Origin: Atrichornis clamosus | Lineage: Eukaryota; Chordata; Aves; Passeriformes; Menuridae | NCBI GenBank assembly: GCA_013400975.1 | Contig: WBMZ01009436.1 | Coordinates: 434,001 to 498,000 of the forward strand | DNA length: 64,000 nucleotides | Direction: 5' to 3' | Shown here: piece after piece, positions 39,384 through 52,430 of the stretch | Layout: every line of letters begins with the position of its first letter | How positions within the stretch are numbered: position 1 is the stretch's first letter | The notes under the pieces: model-generated | The model's database searches: none | What the model was told of the DNA's origin: nothing | What the model saw: only the letters and a program-made list of their open reading frames with translations | Made by a program: the position numbers and the translations under genes

Positions 39384-39563
39384 GTAAGAGCACTAGAAGA
39401 GGCTGCCCAGAAATGTTGTGGAGTCTCCTCTGGAAATATTCAAAACCCACCTGGACACAATCACGTGCAAGCTACTGCAGGTTAAGCTGCTGTAGCAAGG
39501 GGGTTGGAGTACATGATCTCCAGAGATCCCTTCCAACCCCAACCATCCTGTGTGATTATGTGA
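39384..39563 (+). repeat. CR1 LINE 3' end
   Basis: The sequence carries the CR1 3' region in order: 'gaggctgcccagaaatgttg', 'tggagtctcctctggaaat', 'attcaaaacccacctggaca', 'gggggttggagtacatgat', 'ctccagagatcccttccaac' and a tail close to repeated 'tgtgattctgtga' (39551-39563). This is the best-preserved repeat in the window and the main evidence for a bird. Only the untranslated 3' end is present, as in most 5'-truncated CR1 copies; no reverse transcriptase coding part remains. Confidence 0.92.
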
Positions 39564-40020
39564 AGAGGTAACCTTAGGTTCTTTCCATAATGTTCACCCG
39601 TCTTTTCTCCCCAGCTCTCATTTTAGTGGCATTTTCATATCTAACACCCCCAGCTGCCTTAGACAAACCTGGTAACTACAAACAGCACTGGCAGCAACAT
39701 ATTGTCTCCCATCCTACCCAATGACATCTGAGCAGTTCACAAATGCTGAGAGATACAGACTTTGCAATACCTCTATGGAGAGTAGGCATGTGCTACCTGC
39801 TTTTATTGACAGATGGAGAGATGAATGATGTAATTATTTAGCAGAGATTGTCACAAAAATTACCAGCTAAGTGATGATTGACAGAAATTGTTTTATATTT
39901 CCTTGGAAGCCTCTTTCTCCTTCTTGCCTCAGAATTGAGGGGCTACTAAAATATTAATTGGACAGTGAGAACTAGAGGGGAAATTTTGTCCCATTAATCT
40001 TTCATTCTCTCTTCTTACAG
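39564..40020. other. Non-coding DNA
   Basis: No gene was seen. A segment at about 39815-39870 ('ttgacagatggagagatga') recalls the antisense MIR 'ttacagatggggaaactga', but the similarity is too short to call. Confidence 0.5.
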
Positions 40021-40287
40021 GACATTTTATCGTGTTGGAGACTTCAAAGGACTGCACCAGATAAGCAGAGGAGAAACACAGATTCGCTGAGATATCAACA
40101 AGCATTGGATGAGGTCAATTAAAAGCCAAATTAAACAAATAGAGCTTTCAACTGTGATCCAGACAGGAAGAAGCAGTCGAGTTGCAAGGGTTGGAGATGA
40201 AAAGAATTCCAAAGGGCTGATGCAGAACAGGAGCATGCGGGTGGAAGTGCAGAGGTAGCTGGGGGCGAAATGGGAGTGTGGGACAGA
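40021..40287 (+). other. Exon-like segment behind a strong splice acceptor
   Basis: A long pyrimidine tract ending ctctcttcttacag (40007-40020) gives a good 3' splice site. A GTACCT donor-like sequence follows at 40288, defining a possible 267-nt exon. The plus strand is purine-rich and has stops in all frames, so it would be a non-coding RNA or untranslated exon. The same composition gives an open minus-strand frame (40027-40299) with no recognisable features. Splice-like signals are common by chance. Confidence 0.2.
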
Positions 40288-43200
40288 GGTACCTTCCATC
40301 TATTGTCTTCAGACAGGATCAAAACTCAAACTTATCTGGATCAATGATACCTGGAAGAACTGAAAGGGAAAAGCCTTGACCAAGTTAAGAGCTGTCCTGG
40401 TGGCCACAGAAAGGAAGGTGAAGCAGAGTCCCAGAGTAAGGGTCGGGGTGAGCGAGGGCGAGGACAAGCTGTGCTGCAGCAGGCAGAGCCATGGACCAGC
40501 AGTGAGAAGAGGCAGATTTTGTGCCAAGTGGATTCTGGGTCATGTAACTGGAGCCAAGCTGCTGAGTCACTGTGCAGAGCCTTCCAAAAGTCACTTTGCC
40601 CACCTCCTGCTGCCTCAGTCAAACCTGTCTGAAAACAGGGGTCAGGACAGTCGGGAACTGTGCTGTGAAAACAAGGTGCTGGCTGGATATGCCAGAGCTG
40701 ACCATGAACAGGTCTGAGCCCACAGCAAAGCCCTCTGAGTCAATAGCTAAGGACCCCTGAAATGCTGGGATGAAAAGACTGGCTTTGTCTCAAAGTGGAG
40801 TTTTTTCAAGTCATGGCATTTTTCTTCTCCCATCCAATCCACTATCTTGGAATACTTTCTGTTCTTCAATGCTTATTTTGAGGTCTGGACAACTAAAGCA
40901 AAAGCTGTACTTGTAGCAGTGGTAGATTAGCATGTAATCATATCATAACCTTCCCCTAGGCTGCCTCGACATTTTTTCCTAACATCTCCTGTGTTTACTT
41001 CCTTGACCATTAAAAAAATGGTACCTTTATTCAAATAACTGTTCCAAACTACTTTCCATAGAGATTGTTTTCCCTATTTTAGTCTTCCAGCTCTCAAGTT
41101 TGCCTAATATTTGTATCCTTGCTCTCTAAAAGGAAATCATATTAATGATCTCAAAATTACTGTCTTTTGGCCTATGCTTCGGTGTGGGTCATCTGACTCC
41201 ATCAAGACTCTTCAACCAGTGTAGTATAATCTCAAAGACATTATGTTCCCCAATAAACAGTGGCAGATTATAGGAGCTAGAGGCCAACTAATGCTCTCTT
41301 GACAAGTGAAAGCTACAGTGTGATCCCAGCAATTACATATTGTGCTTGGCCAGAAGGTACTGAGTTTGAAAATGCCTATGAATATGTGATCAATTACTAA
41401 GATCTATCAAGAGGAGAGGAGTTGATGAAGGGGCTACAGGATGTACAAACATGGCAAGCAGTCGTACAGGAGAGAGAGGGTTGTTGCATGGTAAGGAATG
41501 ACAGGGAAAATACTGGGCACAAATCCGCAGGGAAACAGTTTTCATTACTTGTTTTATCCAAGGACATTACACTGGCCTGGATCAGAGCATGGTTTACATG
41601 AACAACCTTTTCCTTGCAAAGCAATCTATTTCCAGTAAGACACACAGCATTCCTTTTTCTACCAATTTGCTGCCATTGCAAAGACAAGATCTTGGAGGCC
41701 CCTCCAACAATTTCCCTTCAGTATCTCAGTTTATCTTCCTTTTCTTCTCAAGAATCCAAGGACAAGGCTGATGTCAAACTCTTCCCTTCAGGCTGACTGC
41801 CATCACTCCCAGAGTTATGTTCAAACACACATATAGCCTAGTAATTAATACAAACTATCATGAGCTGACATGTACCTCTGTCTGTGTATCAGTATGCTCC
41901 ACGCCTCCAGAAGATGGATGGATTTAAATAGCATCTTTGAAGACAGCTGAAGCAAGTTAACTAGGGATTGACTAACGCAGTAAATCTATTTTTAGCCGTC
42001 AATTTATATCTGGTTACCTTGTTACGGGAACTTATGCAATGCTAGTAAATTCTTAACTAAGGAGATAGATTGGACACCAAAATTATTTCACTCTTTGAGA
42101 ATGCCTACAGAACTTCAAGAAGTAATACATTTGACAGAAGGCCATTTATTTGCTTTCTGGTGTTGGAGCTGTAAGGGGTTTATTTTCTCATTCAAGGTTT
42201 CCTCTGAAGCTATGCAGGCTACCAATAAAAAAATGGAAATTCATGATGAAACACCTGCCTCCAGGAGCAATTTTTTGAAATAAATTTTCACTTCTCACCA
42301 TCTTCACCAGTGTTTCATAAGACCTACTAGTACCAGCATTTTGGGGCATGCATTTTTTAAAGACTGGTGTTTTAGCATACACATGCAAAATAAAGTCTTT
42401 GGGGCAGCAGGGAAGCACTGGCATGGCCACAATGATCTGAACAGTCCTGAGCTGACCGTCCCAGAAAGTGAATACATTTGTACAGACGGAAAACACCAGG
42501 CAAAGCAAGCTGCCATTAATCTTCTGCCTCTCCTCCCTTGAGAAGGAGGACGGAAGAGGAGGCACAATTCTAATTTTGTTTTTACCTTTGCAACTCCACT
42601 AAGGTTGGCCCCTGATCCAAGTAAGGACAGAGTTTGGCCTGTTGACTACTGAGCAGGAGCAGGGGCTGATGCAACTGGACCCATGTGCAGAGGCAGCTGG
42701 CCAGAAACACAGACTGTCTTGGGAGCCAGGGCACGATGCTGTGAAATGCTTGATTCAGCACAGCAAGATGTTTTCCTTATTTGCAAGCCCTAATATGAGA
42801 ACAAGGCACACCAAGTATATATAGCTCTGGGCATCTGGATGGAGAGCTTTTGTGTCCTCAAAAAAAATTATAAATAAATAATTTGCTGGACAAAGGGGGA
42901 CAGCACTGCCTGACTTGGAAGGAATCTCTTTTTTTGGAAAGATCAAGGGAGGGCAAATGGCACCAAGCCACTTCTAAAAACTGATTAGGAGGGCAAAGCA
43001 TGTGCAGGTTTTCAAGCAATGAATAAGCACCATGACATCAAGGAAAGGTTTTGTCAGTGAAATATAGAATTCCCACCAGTAACGTGTCTTGGGGATACAG
43101 AGCCAGGTAAATGGAAGAAGCTCCTTGGGGAGTGACTATTGAAATATGATATCACATACCCCAGAAGATGCAGTTCAGACTTCTCTAGAGAAATAGGGCA

Positions 43201-44204
43201 GATTATTTCATAGGATCACAGGTAAGGGGAGAACTAAAGTCTATCTATTGCCATGTCCTGGTTCAAACAGCCAGCGAGACAAAGAGAGACTCAGAAAGAG
43301 TAAAATGTTAAAATTACCCTCATGAGATGAAACAAACCCAGATCCTAAGTTAAGTCTTTGTTTGGTTTTTAATAATCAAAATCGGCCTGCACCAAGTATC
43401 AGTGAGTCTAATATCCCTTTCAAAAACATGATAATTCATTCCAGTAACCGTGAAAAACTTCATATTGAAAAGAAAATTCAGAGACTTTCTGTTTTCCTTT
43501 TAACTTTGGTAAATGTGTTTGTAGCTACATTCCATGGCAGAGCCTATATTCTGTGTTAAAAAATAAACACACACACACATATTTATTCTGTCCCAGTTCT
43601 GAGTTCATGTTGCTACTTAATGTCACTGAAAGCAGTCTGTTCCCAGACTCTCATGCCCTCTGATCTGTGCAGGCATGAAGGCAGGATCAGTCCCATACCC
43701 CTCCATGCAGCAATTTCCCTGCTGGAATAGACTCACCTCCCAGTTTCTGGCCTCCAGCTGCAGGGATCAGCTCTGTTTTCCAAAGAAAGCAGCCCTGCCT
43801 GCAGCACCTCGCTAATTGTGCTCCCGTGTGGGCGTGTGGACTTAGCTTGACTCACGCTGCCAGTCAACACCACCAGGCAGGAGGCACAGGGCTCTTGTAG
43901 TGATTATTTTATCTGCTGGAGCTGATGGATGCTGTCCTTACAAGTGAAATACCTAATCCTCTTTTCTCTCTCCTAAGCACTGGGCCTCCAGGTAGCCTCA
44001 GGCAAGCCCAAGCCCTGTATTAATTATTGGTTGTATTTTCTTCAAGCTGCTCTTCTTTTATTTTCTTTTTCTTTTTTTTTTAAAGATTCAGTCACTCCTA
44101 AGTGAAATCCCATCCGTCATCCTTCCCTCATAACGGGTTCACATCTGTTTCTGTAGTCTCTCAGTATCACAACAAGCTCTGATTTTGCAACAGTAGGCAG
44201 GTTT
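40288..44204. other. Non-coding DNA
   Basis: No gene was seen. The stretch 40376-40620 is GC- and purine-rich and open in several frames without any domain. About 43270-43350 may be a weak antisense MIR relic ('gagagactcagaaagagtaa' and 'aaacccagatcctaag'). A (CA)n run lies at 43567-43579. A moderately GC-rich part with a few CpGs lies at 43740-43880, and a pyrimidine-rich run at 44049-44081. Confidence 0.55.
43567..43579. repeat. (CA)n microsatellite
   Basis: A short CA dinucleotide run inside 'aaataaacacacacacacat'. Confidence 0.8.
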
Positions 44205-44235
44205 GGGGGTCTGAGGGCATTTTTGGGAGGGCGGG
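44205..44235 (+). other. Canonical G-quadruplex motif
   Basis: Five runs of at least three G lie at 44205-44209, 44215-44217, 44225-44227, 44229-44231 and 44233-44235, with loops of 5, 7, 1 and 1 nt. Any four adjacent runs satisfy the G3+N1-7 rule. Two 1-nt loops usually favour a stable parallel fold. Its role here is unknown. Confidence 0.75.
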
Positions 44236-46599
44236 TGTTGGCAGATTAAACCGAACAAACTGAATAAGCCTTCCTGATGTCATCAGGCTAAAAGTCAAAC
44301 TCACAGGGAGCAAACCTCAGCTCCTCACCTCCAATCTTGCTTCTCAATTGCATTGACATGTGTGTCCTGTGGCTTTAAGAAGCCAAATTAATAAGAAGGG
44401 AATATCAGGTGTGCATCTGGCCTAGAAAACATCTCCTCAATTCCCCTTTGCTGTCCTACTCCCAGCAGCTTCAAAAATGAGAGATGGTGAGTGCTGGTAC
44501 ATGGTTCACAAGCCTCTTAAAGGAGTACCATACTACTTTCCATGGTAGCATAGCACAGGTACAAGTAAGAAAGCCTCAGGCATGTGCATTTCTTGTTTTC
44601 TAAATGTAAATCATACCTTGTCAATAACCCCAGGCCCAAACCTATAGCAGCTCCTCAGAATGAATGTGTTTTGCTGTGCTTGCCTCTCTGCCTGCACCAT
44701 CAGCATACAGGAATCCTCAGCTTTACACCTTCTCCTATGTGCTTTTTGTCACTTTCCAACCAGCCTCAAAGAGGACACATCACTGTGCTCACTATAGTAG
44801 GGCCATTTGTTCCAGATTTGGAATGGAATCTTGCCCAGTTTTCCCACACCTGCAGATCAGGCACCAAGGGCCACCTTGGCTGTTGCCAGCTGGAGCTGGA
44901 TTTCCAAGGGTAAGCTTCACCTGAAGACTTTGATGAAATCACCTCCTTTCCTCTGCTTCCAAGGTGTAGAAGTTGGAAATCTCTGAGGCTCTTGCAAATG
45001 CCTTCGATTCAGAAAAGCAACCCCACCTCTCCTCAGCTACTGTGTGCCTGACATTGAGCAGAACAGAGAAAACCCTTCTGAGCAGGGGCAGGCCTTATTC
45101 CCCCTGTCATTTGCCCCTAAAAAAAGACTCACTGAATTTGCACTTCCTGCTGCTTCTACTGTTGAAATGGCGTCAACTTCATCTCTCTCCACTGGCTACG
45201 CTCACACTAAGTCACGGCTCTGCACATCCCGGCCTCTTACACATCTGCAGGGAGGCAGAGGTTAAGTATGATATGAATCTGTCTATTGTCCATCACCAGA
45301 GAACTTCCTAGTGCTATGGTGGAGAGGGACAAGGAGTGGAAATGTCCAAATGTGTACAACTTTTTACAGCACTACACCAAGAATATGTTCTTAGTCATCC
45401 CCCAAGACAGGCTGGTAGGGAGCACAACCAACACTGATGTCAGAAAAACTACTTTAGACAGGACTTCAAGAAAGCCCCAAACACAGACCAGAGCAACACA
45501 GGTGTGTACTTCCTTAAACAAAACAGAACTCAAATAATCTCCCTTACCAGAGCTTCATGTCCTTGAGTGTGCCAATTCCACTGCTTAAAACCTCTTCTGT
45601 TTAGTTTACACTGTTCAGTTCCACTGGGATTGTGCTGGTTCTTGAGATGCCAGACCCCAGTATGAGCCCATGTGTGCATGTGGTCCAGGTTTTAGAGAGC
45701 AGTGCTGACACACATTATCAGAAAATCCTGGCATTGTATTGAAGCAATGCTAAAGAAAAAAAAAATCATCCTCCTCCTCATTTTTGCAGCAGAGATGCTG
45801 GGTCCCATGCTGTCTATCCTTAATCTGTAGCACCATCTTTTGAGGGGATGCTGTACTCCAAAGCAAATACACTGAGCTGTCCCCACAGGATCCCCAAGGG
45901 CCCTTGCTGGCCACAGTCAAAGCTGGCTGACAAAAAATTGTGACAGAAGCTGTTTTCCATTGGAAAGGGACATTTGAAGCAAAATGTTTCTTGGGAACAT
46001 GTGACGCTGAGTAAATTTGTGACTGAAAAATGTCAGGCTGCTACAACAGCAAGAAAAACTAACTTTGTTCCAAGCTTTTCAAGTTGTTCACTCCCAGCTT
46101 GTTTTTGTCCAGCTCACATTTATGTTTGGGCAGAGGGTACCATGTGTATTGATACTTTCTACTCCATATTTACATTGCTGTGTTTAATATTTTAGAATAA
46201 TGTCTTTGCATTGATAAAATGTATTATTTTGGTGTTTTCAAATGGAAATTTTAATTGGGAGGGGAAGAGAGAAATGCTGTCCTTCCTCATCCATTCTCCC
46301 TCCCTGTTGTTAATTGCATCATCATCCATACAAAAACAGCTTCACTGTCCTGGACCTGTTACAGTCAATAGTAAATAATAACTGCTTTTTGTCACACTTA
46401 AGCTCTGAAGGACTTTGCAAGGAAGGGAGTAAATGTCTGTGTGCAGTGTGTGCCTCCCTTCACTTCATCCTGGATTTCAATCAAGGCTGAGGGAAGGGAA
46501 GACACAGCAATATGTGCAATGATGTGTTCGTAACCTGCAGTGGTGACCGGGTTGTGCCCTTAGTGAGTCTTCTATCCATACAGTGCTCTGGGGTGAAAT
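44236..46599. other. Non-coding DNA
   Basis: No gene was seen. Frames at 44584-44913 and 44973-45311 overlap others on the same strand and show no domain. A poly(A) run lies at about 45754-45763. Confidence 0.6.
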
Positions 46600-46662
46600 A
46601 TTCCCACCCAACAGATAATGGGGAAACTGAAGTATGGGAAGGGGAGGTGATCTTTCTGTAGC
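46600..46662 (-). repeat. Possible antisense MIR fragment
   Basis: The stretch 'acagataatggggaaactga', 'agtatgggaaggggaggtga' and 'tctttctgtagct' follows the complement of the MIR 3' side ('acagatgaggaaactgaggc', 'acagagaggttaagtga', 'cttgcccaaggtcacacagct'). It is short and diverged. Confidence 0.4.
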
Positions 46663-47860
46663 TACTCTTCAATATCTTTTTCCTTTCAGAACTTTATGAA
46701 AGGCCATGGAATAAAAGAGGTTTGTTTCAGGGGAGTAATTTCTCATTCTCATTTAGGTAGGCACTGGGTATTGGCTCAGCACTGCTGCCCTGAGTCACCT
46801 GCAAATTGCAGCTCAGGCATGTGGAATGGGTGGTCACCTGCTGAGCTGCAGGAGGTGAGCAAGGTCGCTGAAACCATTAGCCAGAGCCTGGCATGGTGAA
46901 AGCTCGTGGATGCCATGGTGCAGATAATAATGGCAGCATCTTCCAAAGGCTAGCCATGCCTAGAGAGAAATATAAGCAAGGAAAAAAGTTTCCACTTTCC
47001 CTTTATTTTTATTTCAACCCCTTTTATCTGTCTTGTTTTATAGCTTTACATTGGAAGACAGCCCATTTCCTGGTACGTACAGCAGCTTGACTGAGCATAG
47101 CTTGGCAACAGTGCCTGTTGCTTTAGGGAAGAACAGAGCATATTCTCATTGTGCATGTTTTCCCTTGGAAACATTTCATCCTGTCTATATAATTCTATAT
47201 ATGGCTTCCAGCCATGCCACTACAAGCTGCAAAAACACCAGCTCTTATACACTAACAATGTCAGGCCTATTTAATGACTAGATCCAGGGCCATCAAGAAA
47301 TTACGTATGATTTTGTAGATTGTCTTCCTTGGGCAGATTCGGGGGAGTTTTTTGCCCAATATCGAGAAGGGAACAATTTTGCCTTTTTGAAAGAGACCCT
47401 CAAAATCCTCATTTCTCCTAAGCTCAGAGCATACCTTCTTTGCTGCCTTTCACAAGGTAATAAAATTAATTTTGGTGTCTCAACTAAATTTCAGTATTTT
47501 TGTTATTTCAGGTAATTTTTGTGGTTCTCCCTTTTCAAAAGATTTTCTGTCATCCATCTCAAACAGATCATGTTGAATGCCGGGGTCCCTCTCCCACAAT
47601 TCAAGCTACATGCTTCTCTTGAATTGAACAGGGTATGCCTGCACTAAAGGACCAAATTCACTCCTATTCTTCTGCTAACAAGCTGAATGGAAATAAAAGA
47701 GAAAGAATATCCCTCAGGAAGCAGGATGAGATTCTTTTGAGTTCTACCTCAGTAAAATGAAAAAAATAGTTACGTGTTCAGTTCAGGCCTTGTTTCATGT
47801 CTGCCATAAATTCATGTCCATTTTGCTGTTAATAACCATGTCAACGTCAAAACAGGAAAT

Positions 47861-47880
47861 AGAAAGTTTGCAAACTTTCT
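47861..47880. repeat. Perfect 20-bp palindrome
   Basis: agaaagtttgcaaactttct equals its own reverse complement with no spacer. The centre TTTGCAAA is itself a common octamer-like or forkhead-like core. No function can be assigned. Confidence 0.85.
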
Positions 47881-50800
47881 TAGTGTTGAAGTCATAGCAG
47901 CTCTCTCATCCATGTAAGCATTGTTCAAAACAGCTGCACGATTCTGAGAAGTGCTATTTCTCTGAATACTTTTTGGCCCACCATATGAAGTCACTTACAG
48001 AGCTGAGACTTTTTTTGTTCTTTACTGCATCACACTGAGTGCTCTCAGTTCCCAGCATTAGTAATGGGAAATCCACAGCTTCTCCAGAGGTCTCTGTAGG
48101 AGCTGTTGGCATAGGCAACAATGGCTGTGAATTCTAGGAAGATGTTTCCTCCCAAAATGGGCAGGTTCAGCTCCGTATCTGCCCTTACACTGCAATCATT
48201 GCTTGACTCGTACCATCCTCGGGCATAACCTCAAGTGTCTGAGACCTCTTCTCTCTGGCCTCTGCTGAGTAGAAGAGTGCTCCGGTTCCGAGGTTAGTCT
48301 AAATTTTGGATGTTTTTCAGTTCCTTGACTGATCTGTCTCCCCTAACAGCTTGTGCAGCAACAGCAAGAGGAAGGGACCCCTCAAACACTTCCTTGATGT
48401 GCTCACTGCTGTCTCTTTGGCAGGTCTGTGGATGCTGCGCTGTTCTTTAGGATGTGTTGTTTGGCTGGAGAACACCCTGACAAGAAGGGACAATGAAAAA
48501 TAGCAATAGCAGCAATGGTAGCAATAGATGGGGCTAGCAACCTTTCTCTGGGTGAATATGAGATCTGCTCTTCTCAGCTGTTTGGTGGGTCACTACTTGG
48601 TTACATATCCAGTGATGTTTGCACTGTGCTCTGGCCCAACATCGTACGTGCCAGATTCCTCTGCTTTTCCTCATGGCTTTGCTTTAGAGCAACAACATTG
48701 ATTCAAATGCTCAGCAGAGGTTTTGCAGACTCTGAGTTGGAGCAGTCAAAAAAATGTAATGTTCTAAAGTTTGAACCTTGTTCATTTCACAGAGCTGTAT
48801 GCATCTCTATTCTGTGATTTCTTGTCATTCAGCTTTGGATTCTGCTGCCTGTAGCCACCAGGAGTCTCTACTTGAAATCCTGTTTACTCCTGGGCATCCT
48901 TGGTTGTTATCTCAGGGGTGACTCATTATCTGCCTAGATTGGTTACCAGAGGGCTTTTTTTTGGTGTGAAATCTTTCTGTAGTGGAGTCATGGACTACAA
49001 AGCCAAGGAGGACCATTTTGATGCACCTCAAATAACCTCTGAGCTATGCATGTATTGAGCTGCAGGTGTTGGCTGGTGGCTGTGAGGGTTTTGCATACAG
49101 AAATGGGTACTTGCATTGTCAGTGCAAGTTTGCACTTGTCTGCCTTCCCTGAGTAACACTTTCCATGTTTTCATAAAAAGGTGGATTCTAACCATCCTTC
49201 TGTGGCCCAACAATCATGGAGTAGAAATCCTTTTCCCAAATGGCCATCAAAGACAGTAAGAGAGTGAACAATAAACATTAACACTATCATGGACTTTGAA
49301 TGACTCTGATTCTCGAGAAGGACAGCTTAAGGTGCCTCTTGCATGGTACAAACAAGTGAAGAACAGGGGTACTTTTGCCAGAGCCCCCAGATGTTACATC
49401 CACATGGCATCAGGCACCACAGGAATGTTGTCTTTTCACAAACTGCCTTGGCAGCACAAAATCAATTCCAAAATTGCAACTCCAGGTTTTCAGTAAAGAG
49501 GACACATCTAAATTCATCCAGGAACGTCTGAGAGAGGAAGTCATATTGCCACTCTTGCAGTCCTTGGTATGACTCCAGTCTCAGGGGCAAGGTGTTTTTC
49601 TTCTGTCCGAGATGACCTGAGGTCACCACATCAAGCCAGCTTCTCTGAACAGCACAGTCTCTCTATGGCTGGCTGCTCCCTGTCTTTAGAGAGAATAAAT
49701 GCCTATTAGAACACTGACTGTGCCCTGAACTAAAAGTGTAGTCAATTCCCACACATCTGGATGCCATACTGCATGGCTGAAAATGTTTCTTTTGACCATG
49801 ATTCATTCCTCTTCCCTTTTTCACTCTAAGCTTCTGTGAGTGACTCAAATCTGACACCCATGAAAAGCCTTTATTTCTTTATAATTCTGGTCAGACCACT
49901 AATTAATTGCTGTGTTTGTTCTTTAATACCTGACCAATTAGCATAAGTAAATAACATGGGTAGAACAAGATGGCATGCAGGGCTAATAAAACTGCTGTAG
50001 TGTTTTTAATTGCCAGCTTAAAACCCTGTGAAGTCTTTAGTGCAAAAGGAGGAGAACAAGAGGGAAATAGGCTGAGTGGCTAAATTATGAACTACTTCCA
50101 TGGGCTACCCTTCCAACTTGTGGACTACTTGTAAAAGGTCTACAAATAATAATTTATTTTTTAAAGCTGTAGTATTTTCAGCCAACATGAAATCAGGAGG
50201 GCTGATGAGTCAAAAAAAGCTGAAGACCAGCCTCGAAGCAAGACCTATAGCTGGGTCCAGATCCTCAGTACGGGGATCAATGTACTTCCAAGTAGATTCC
50301 TATGTCTGCTGTTCATTTATTTTACTGGCTCACTATATAAAATTACAGGGTGGAAAGAGCAGGAATGTCTAGGGAAACCTTAGATGTCACTGTAACAGCC
50401 CTGCTACATTTCTAAAGCTGTGTATATGCATTAACACAGTATTGCTTTCAAACTAAACCATATCCTGCCTCCTAGCTTGGCTTCTTACCCCAAAGTCTGG
50501 ATCAGCAAAGCAGGTACATGGTTTCTGAAATAGAACCACATATGCCCGACCACTTGGCCAAGGAATAAGGCTGTTCAGAGGTATCTATGTAGAAATGCCC
50601 TAAGTGATGGGAAAAGGTGACAAAAACCCAGAAGCTACCTGGAGACATCAGAAAAGAGGGTGGGAGTTTTGATGTGTTCAGTGAGAGACAGGAAGATTGA
50701 TGGGTACATGTTGAAGTTAAATAAAAGGTTGGCCAAATATGAGGATGGTGTTTCTCACAACAAGAGCTATGAAGCCACATAGCTATCTTGAGGAAAGCAC

Positions 50801-51311
50801 CATCACTGACTCATTTCAAACTAGTCCGAACAAATTAAGAGAGAAGAGAGAAGCAGGCAAGCCTGGCAACAAGATTTGAGCTACAACATTGCTTGATCCA
50901 AAAAACTGTTGGCCTTTCTCATCTGGAGTTTTCTTTGATTCTGCAGAAGCTTTTAATAACTTTATGGATTTTTGCATAAAACAGCTACAGTGTCACATAA
51001 GGTCTCTATTAGCAGCTCCCCCTCTGAAGACGTGTCAGCAGTTCCGGTAGGACTGCACTCACAGGGGTTGGGGCTGCAAGCATTGCATACACCATGGAAA
51101 TATCCTCCATCACCACTCTTTGTGGAAGATGGGCTCAAAAATGAGATTTATTAATTTGGTCTTCTTTTAATGTGAGTTGCCTTTCCCTCTACCAAAAAGC
51201 AGGCAGAGGTGTTAAGGACTCTGATTCTTCCATAGTTCTCTTCAATTCAGACTTTGCAGCTGCTACAATGCTCACTTTAGGTGTTGAGATATAGTTTTGT
51301 TGGCCACTATT

Positions 51312-51342
51312 TTAAAGGCCTTGAGCGTCTCAAAGCCTTTAA
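51312..51342. repeat. 14-bp stem-loop with 3-nt loop
   Basis: Arms ttaaaggccttgag (51312-51325) and ctcaaagcctttaa (51329-51342) pair with one mismatch around the loop cgt. This is stronger than typical chance hairpins, but too short for a microRNA hairpin. Confidence 0.75.
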
Positions 51343-52231
51343 TGGATCTGCAGCTTACTTTGTGAGCTAAATCCACCATTTAGCATGGAAATTCCCAGGT
51401 GTGGATCTGTGGTACTTTCCCTAAGCTGGGGATTTCTGGAATTTGTGGGGTGCCCTTGGGATGGTTTCGTGCTCTTCCCTCAGCATGTTCTAGTTAGTTA
51501 GTTACCTGCCTACACGGATGCTTGCCTGAATCTGCACGGAGACCTGGCAACTACAGAAGCTGGCTGCCAAAGCCAGGCACAGGAGGCTTTGCATGTTTGT
51601 GGGGAGCATCTTACAGGCACACGGTCTCCATGCTGATGTGCACAGACTCATGTGAAAGTTTAACACCAGCTTTGACCCCTCTGTTATAGCGCACAAGAAA
51701 GGCTGTTGGAAGCAGCAGGGCAGTTACAAGGAACATTTGGTATGAATTTTCCCTTGTTTTGCAGTTAATGAATCATTCCTGAGCCTGTCCTTCCACTATT
51801 CTCATTATTTCAGTTTAGACTGTTGGGAAAAGAGCTCTTTAGGAGACAGAGCAGTCTGGTTTTATGTATTTAATTTGGTTGGACAGAGACAGAGGGAAGA
51901 TGGACTTGTGTATTAACTGACTACAGTCTTGTCCAGTACAAGTTGAAGTTTGCTCTCCAGGCAGTCCACAGTTTATCTCCAAATTCATAGGCTACTGTGA
52001 AGTTATAATGTTGCAGGGGTCCCAGTAGGTTTTTTCCTTTGCTGTGACTCAGGCACCCCACCTTTGAATGCACCCTGCAAGGAGTTGCAAGTATAGCTCT
52101 TCCAACAGGGAACAAGGGCCTTCTGTTTACCTTGTCCTGGAAATTCCTTTCTTCATCTCTGACCCTCAAGTGCAATGAAACTGATTCAAATAAAGCCACA
52201 TGGTAAAATTTCTATTTTCTTACTGTCAGTT

Positions 52232-52430
52232 AAAAGAAAAAAACAAACAAAAAAACCCCAAACACAGAGAAACACACATACACACACAGAAACCAAAAAA
52301 AACCCAAAAAAACCCACAAAAACCCACCCACTAAAACAAAACAAAGCAAAAAAATCCACAAAACACACATACACACAAAACAACCAAAAACCAGCAAAAA
52401 AACATAAACCAACAAAACCCACCAAAATTA
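52232..52430. repeat. A/C-only low-complexity tract
   Basis: About 200 bp consist almost entirely of A and C on the plus strand, with (CA)n, CAAAA and CCAAAA/CCCAAAA words and very few T or G. The strand asymmetry keeps one frame open on each side (Lys/Thr/Pro/Asn-rich plus strand, Val/Phe/Leu/Gly/Cys-rich minus strand); these frames are artefacts of composition. Confidence 0.9.

Larger units (their letters stand above)
46663..52231. other. Non-coding DNA
   Basis: No gene was seen. Structure-forming elements at 47861 and 51312 are listed separately. A GCAATA-rich short repeat occurs at about 48501-48528. Confidence 0.6.
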
